A stretch of DNA of 7,574 nt from JAITWT01 sp964439605. Lineage in GTDB: Bacteria > Pseudomonadota > Gammaproteobacteria > Burkholderiales > Burkholderiaceae_C. The notes under the pieces were generated by a model. That model had not been told where the DNA came from and ran no database searches. It saw nothing but the letters and a program-made list of their open reading frames with translations. Below are positions 5,495 through 7,574 of this stretch, one piece after another. The translations under genes and the position numbers were made by a program. The stretch lies in the NCBI GenBank assembly GCA_964439605.1, contig CAYTPC010000096.1, forward strand, positions 1 through 7,574, in the 5' to 3' direction. How positions within the stretch are numbered: position 1 is the stretch's first letter; each line of letters opens with the position of its first letter.

Positions 5495-6400
5495 TCAGCC
5501 CGTCAGCCGCGCAAGCGCCTCGCGGTATTTGGCGGCGGTCTTCTCGATCACTTCGGCCGGCAGGCGCGGCGCAGGTGGTGTCTTGCCCCACGGCTTGCCG
5601 TTGATGCGCACCGCCTCAAGCCAGTCGCGCACGAATTGCTTGTCGAAGCTCGGCGGGTTTGCGCCGGCGGCAAGTGCCGCTTCGTAAGCTTCAGCGGGCC
5701 AATAGCGCGAACTATCGGGGGTCAGCACCTCGTCCATCAGCACCAGCGTACCGTCGGTGTCCAGGCCGAATTCGAACTTGGTGTCGGCAATGATCAAACC
5801 CTTGGTGCGCGCAATGCCGGCGGCGGTTTCGTACAAGGCGATGCTGGTGTCGCGGATTTGCGCGGCGAGCCGGGGGCCGACCGTTTCGGTCATGCGCTCG
5901 TAAGTGATGTTCTCGTCGTGCTCGCCCACGGCCGCCTTGGCTGCCGGGGTGAAGATCGGGTGCGGCAACGCACTGGCGTTGCTCAGCCCTTCGGGCAAGC
6001 GCACGCCGCAGACGCTGCGGCTTTCCTGATATTCCTTCCAGCCGCTGCCCGCGAGGTAGCCGCGCACCACCGCCTCGACCGGCAGGGGCTTGAGGCGCTT
6101 GACCAGCATCGAGCGGCCCCGCACCTGATCAACCTCGTCAGGCGCAACCACGCTCTCTGGCGCCTGACCGGTGAGGTGATTGGGACACAGGTGGTCCAGA
6201 CGGCTAAACCACCACAACGCCATCTGTGTGAGGATTTCGCCCTTGCCGGGAATCGGCTCGCCCATGATGACGTCGAAAGCCGATATCCGGTCGCTCGCAA
6301 TCATCAGAATGCGGTTATCGCCGACCGCGTAGTTGTCGCGTACCTTGCCGCGCGCGAGCAAGGGCAGGCTGTGGAGGGTGGTGGTGTGAAGGGAGGACAT
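5495..6400 (-). CDS. purC: SAICAR synthase (PurC)
   Basis: Phosphoribosylaminoimidazole-succinocarboxamide synthase. It joins CAIR (the PurE product) to L-aspartate with ATP to make SAICAR. The protein is 301 residues, the longer form of the family; E. coli PurC is about 237. Key segments are GKVRDNY (18-24) in the nucleotide-binding lobe, EAVVRGYLAGSGWKEY (109-124), GEHDENI (159-165), the metal-binding LIIADTKFEFG (202-212) and DEVLTPDSSRYW (223-234). No catalytic motif is missing. An in-frame TAA two codons before the ATG rules out a longer protein. No Shine-Dalgarno is visible before this start, which is unusual beside fba. It lies 40 bp downstream of fba with no terminator between them, so the two are probably co-transcribed. 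purE and purK, its usual neighbours, lie 2.6 kb away beyond three unrelated genes. Confidence 0.96.
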   Translation of the reverse strand: MSSLHTTTLHSLPLLARGKVRDNYAVGDNRILMIASDRISAFDVIMGEPIPGKGEILTQMALWWFSRLDHLCPNHLTGQAPESVVAPDEVDQVRGRSMLVKRLKPLPVEAVVRGYLAGSGWKEYQESRSVCGVRLPEGLSNASALPHPIFTPAAKAAVGEHDENITYERMTETVGPRLAAQIRDTSIALYETAAGIARTKGLIIADTKFEFGLDTDGTLVLMDEVLTPDSSRYWPAEAYEAALAAGANPPSFDKQFVRDWLEAVRINGKPWGKTPPAPRLPAEVIEKTAAKYREALARLTG

Positions 6401-6440
6401 GGGTTAGGCGAAGTTTTTTCGGGCGGTTTGCGGCGCTGCT

Positions 6441-7505
6441 TCAAACCACCTTTTGCGCCAGTTCGCCCCGTGCGTACTTGGCGGCCACCGTTTGCAGCGT
6501 CTCGCCTTTGATCCTGGCGCCCTGGCCTTCGCAGCCAAACTCGATGTACCGTTGCTTGCACACCTGCTTGGCCGCTTCGCGCGCGGGCTTGAGCCATTCG
6601 CGGGCGTCGAACTTCTCGGGGTTCTCGGCCATGAACTTGCGCACCGCGCCCGTCATTGCCAGGCGGATGTCGGTGTCGATGTTGATCTTGCGCACGCCGT
6701 GCTTGATCGCTTCCTGGATTTCCTCGACCGGCACGCCGTAGGTTTCCTTCATCTGGCCGCCGTACTGGCGGATGATCGCCAACAGCTCCTGCGGCACGCT
6801 CGACGAGCCGTGCATCACCAGATGCGTGTTCGGGATGCGGCGGTGGATTTCCTTGATGCGGTCGATCGCCAGGATGTCGCCCGTGGGCTTGCGGGTGAAC
6901 TTGTAGGCGCCGTGGCTGGTACCGATTGCGATTGCGAGCGCGTCGATCTGCGTCCTCTTGACGAAATCAGCGGCCTGTTCGGGATCGGTCAACAGTTGAT
7001 CGCGTGTCATCGTCGCATCGGTGCCGTGGCCGTCTTCCTTGTCGCCGCGCATCGTTTCGAGCGAGCCCAGGCAGCCCAGTTCGCCCTCGACGGTGACGCC
7101 GACCTTGTGTGCCATCTCGGCCACCTTCCCGGTCACCTCGACGTTGTACTCATAGCTGGAAATCGTCTTGCCGTCGGCCAGCAGCGAACCGTCCATCATG
7201 ACCGAGGAAAAGCCCAGATCGATCGCACCCTTGCATACCTCGGGGCTCTGGCCGTGATCTTGGTGCATGACCAGCGGAATGTCCGGATACGCCTCGACGG
7301 CTGCCGTGATCAGGTACTTGATGAAAGATTCGCCCGCGTACTTGCGCGCCCCGGCGCTGGCCTGCAGGATGACCGGCGCTCCGGTCTCTTTGGCCGCTTC
7401 CATGACGGCCTGCACCTGTTCCAGGTTGTTGACGTTGAAAGCCGGAATGCCGTAACCGTTGGCGGCGGCGTGGTCCAGCAATTCGCGCATTGAGACGAGA
7501 GCCAT
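6441..7505 (-). CDS. fba: Class II fructose-1,6-bisphosphate aldolase
   Basis: Zinc-dependent cytoplasmic aldolase that splits or forms fructose-1,6-bisphosphate. It serves glycolysis and gluconeogenesis, and in autotrophs the Calvin cycle. The protein is 354 residues, typical of the betaproteobacterial/CbbA-like class II group. Motifs are PAFNVNNLEQ (21-30), MHQDHGQS with catalytic Asp83 and zinc ligand His84 (80-87), GELGCLGSLE (141-150), SHGAYKF with zinc ligand His198 (197-203), MHGSSSVP with His232 (231-238) and the phosphate-binding NIDTDIRLA near the C-terminus. AGAGGT lies 7 bases before the ATG, and a good promoter candidate is just upstream. It is complete and ordinary. In related genomes pyk usually precedes it, but the window ends 69 bases upstream and no neighbour can be seen. 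Confidence 0.97.
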   Translation of the reverse strand: MALVSMRELLDHAAANGYGIPAFNVNNLEQVQAVMEAAKETGAPVILQASAGARKYAGESFIKYLITAAVEAYPDIPLVMHQDHGQSPEVCKGAIDLGFSSVMMDGSLLADGKTISSYEYNVEVTGKVAEMAHKVGVTVEGELGCLGSLETMRGDKEDGHGTDATMTRDQLLTDPEQAADFVKRTQIDALAIAIGTSHGAYKFTRKPTGDILAIDRIKEIHRRIPNTHLVMHGSSSVPQELLAIIRQYGGQMKETYGVPVEEIQEAIKHGVRKINIDTDIRLAMTGAVRKFMAENPEKFDAREWLKPAREAAKQVCKQRYIEFGCEGQGARIKGETLQTVAAKYARGELAQKVV

Positions 7506-7512
7506 GACAGCT

Positions 7513-7518
7513 ACCTCT
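7513..7518 (-). promoter_or_regulatory. Ribosome binding site of fba
   Basis: AGAGGT on the minus strand, 7 bases before the fba ATG at 7505. It confirms that start over the open frame further upstream. Confidence 0.75.
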
Positions 7519-7543
7519 GAAAAGTAATGGAAAGAACTGTTTC

Positions 7544-7572
7544 ATTCTACCGAGGCCCTCGTCATGTCCCAA
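7544..7572 (-). promoter_or_regulatory. Sigma70-like promoter of fba
   Basis: On the minus strand TTGGGA (7572-7567) and TAGAAT (7549-7544) are separated by exactly 17 bases. They match 4 of 6 and 5 of 6 of the TTGACA/TATAAT consensus. The predicted start near 7537 gives a leader of about 32 bases that contains the ribosome binding site. A perfect short palindrome, CGAGG-C-CCTCG (7551-7561), lies in the spacer. This promoter would drive fba and probably purC. Confidence 0.5.
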
Positions 7573-7574
7573 GA

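Noticed and set aside
5636..6511. 291-codon plus-strand open frame antisense to purC
   Set aside because: A shadow of high-GC codon use with no family motif; purC carries all its conserved motifs on the minus strand.
6453..7493. 346-codon plus-strand open frame antisense to nearly all of fba
   Set aside because: Its composition (many His, Arg, Val, Leu) is that of a complement frame of a GC-rich gene. It shows no recognisable domain, and fba on the other strand is unmistakable.

Overview
This is a gene-dense, high-GC stretch of chromosome that looks betaproteobacterial, most likely Burkholderiales. Three things point there. The order fba, purC ... purE, purK, tsaC (long Sua5 form) is a familiar housekeeping arrangement in that group. 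The aldolase is the 354-residue class II type common there. The intergenic repeats at the left end resemble ones I remember from Comamonadaceae-like genomes. No phage, plasmid, rRNA, tRNA or CRISPR signature is visible. Taxonomy is inferred from gene order and protein similarity remembered from known families; no search was run.

Layout. Right end (7574 down to 5495, minus strand): a sigma70-like promoter precedes fba (fructose-bisphosphate aldolase), followed after 40 bp by purC (SAICAR synthase). Immediately downstream of the purC stop, 5494-5327 encodes in the same frame the C-terminal third of a VapC-like PIN-domain toxin with no start and no N-terminal half. I read it as a gene relic. Centre (5333 down to 2948): three genes unrelated to purine synthesis. 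They are a small META/HslJ-like lipoprotein (+), a LoiP/YggG-type M48 metalloprotease lipoprotein (-), divergent from it across 213 bp, and a thioredoxin-TPR protein of the CnoX/YbbN family (+), which converges on the protease across two tandem terminator hairpins. Left (2911 down to 193, minus strand): purE, purK and tsaC, linked by two 4-bp ATGA stop/start overlaps and so almost certainly one translationally coupled operon. Left end (1-192): no gene, but a palindromic repeat and probably a second dispersed repeat.

How the genes work together. PurK makes N5-CAIR from AIR, ATP and bicarbonate. PurE isomerises it to CAIR. PurC joins CAIR to aspartate to give SAICAR. These are three successive steps of de novo purine synthesis. 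TsaC uses threonine, bicarbonate and ATP to make the threonylcarbamoyl-AMP needed for t6A in tRNA. Fba belongs to glycolysis, gluconeogenesis or the Calvin cycle. The central block is envelope and protein-quality-control flavoured: a periplasmic-facing protease, a META lipoprotein and a chaperone-like thioredoxin.

The window is mostly ordinary. The points most worth a second look are the PIN-domain toxin relic abutting purC, the splitting of purC from purEK by the three-gene block, and the 36-bp gap between the divergent purE and thioredoxin starts, which has no clear promoter or Shine-Dalgarno for either gene. I do not see convincing evidence for a previously undescribed system.
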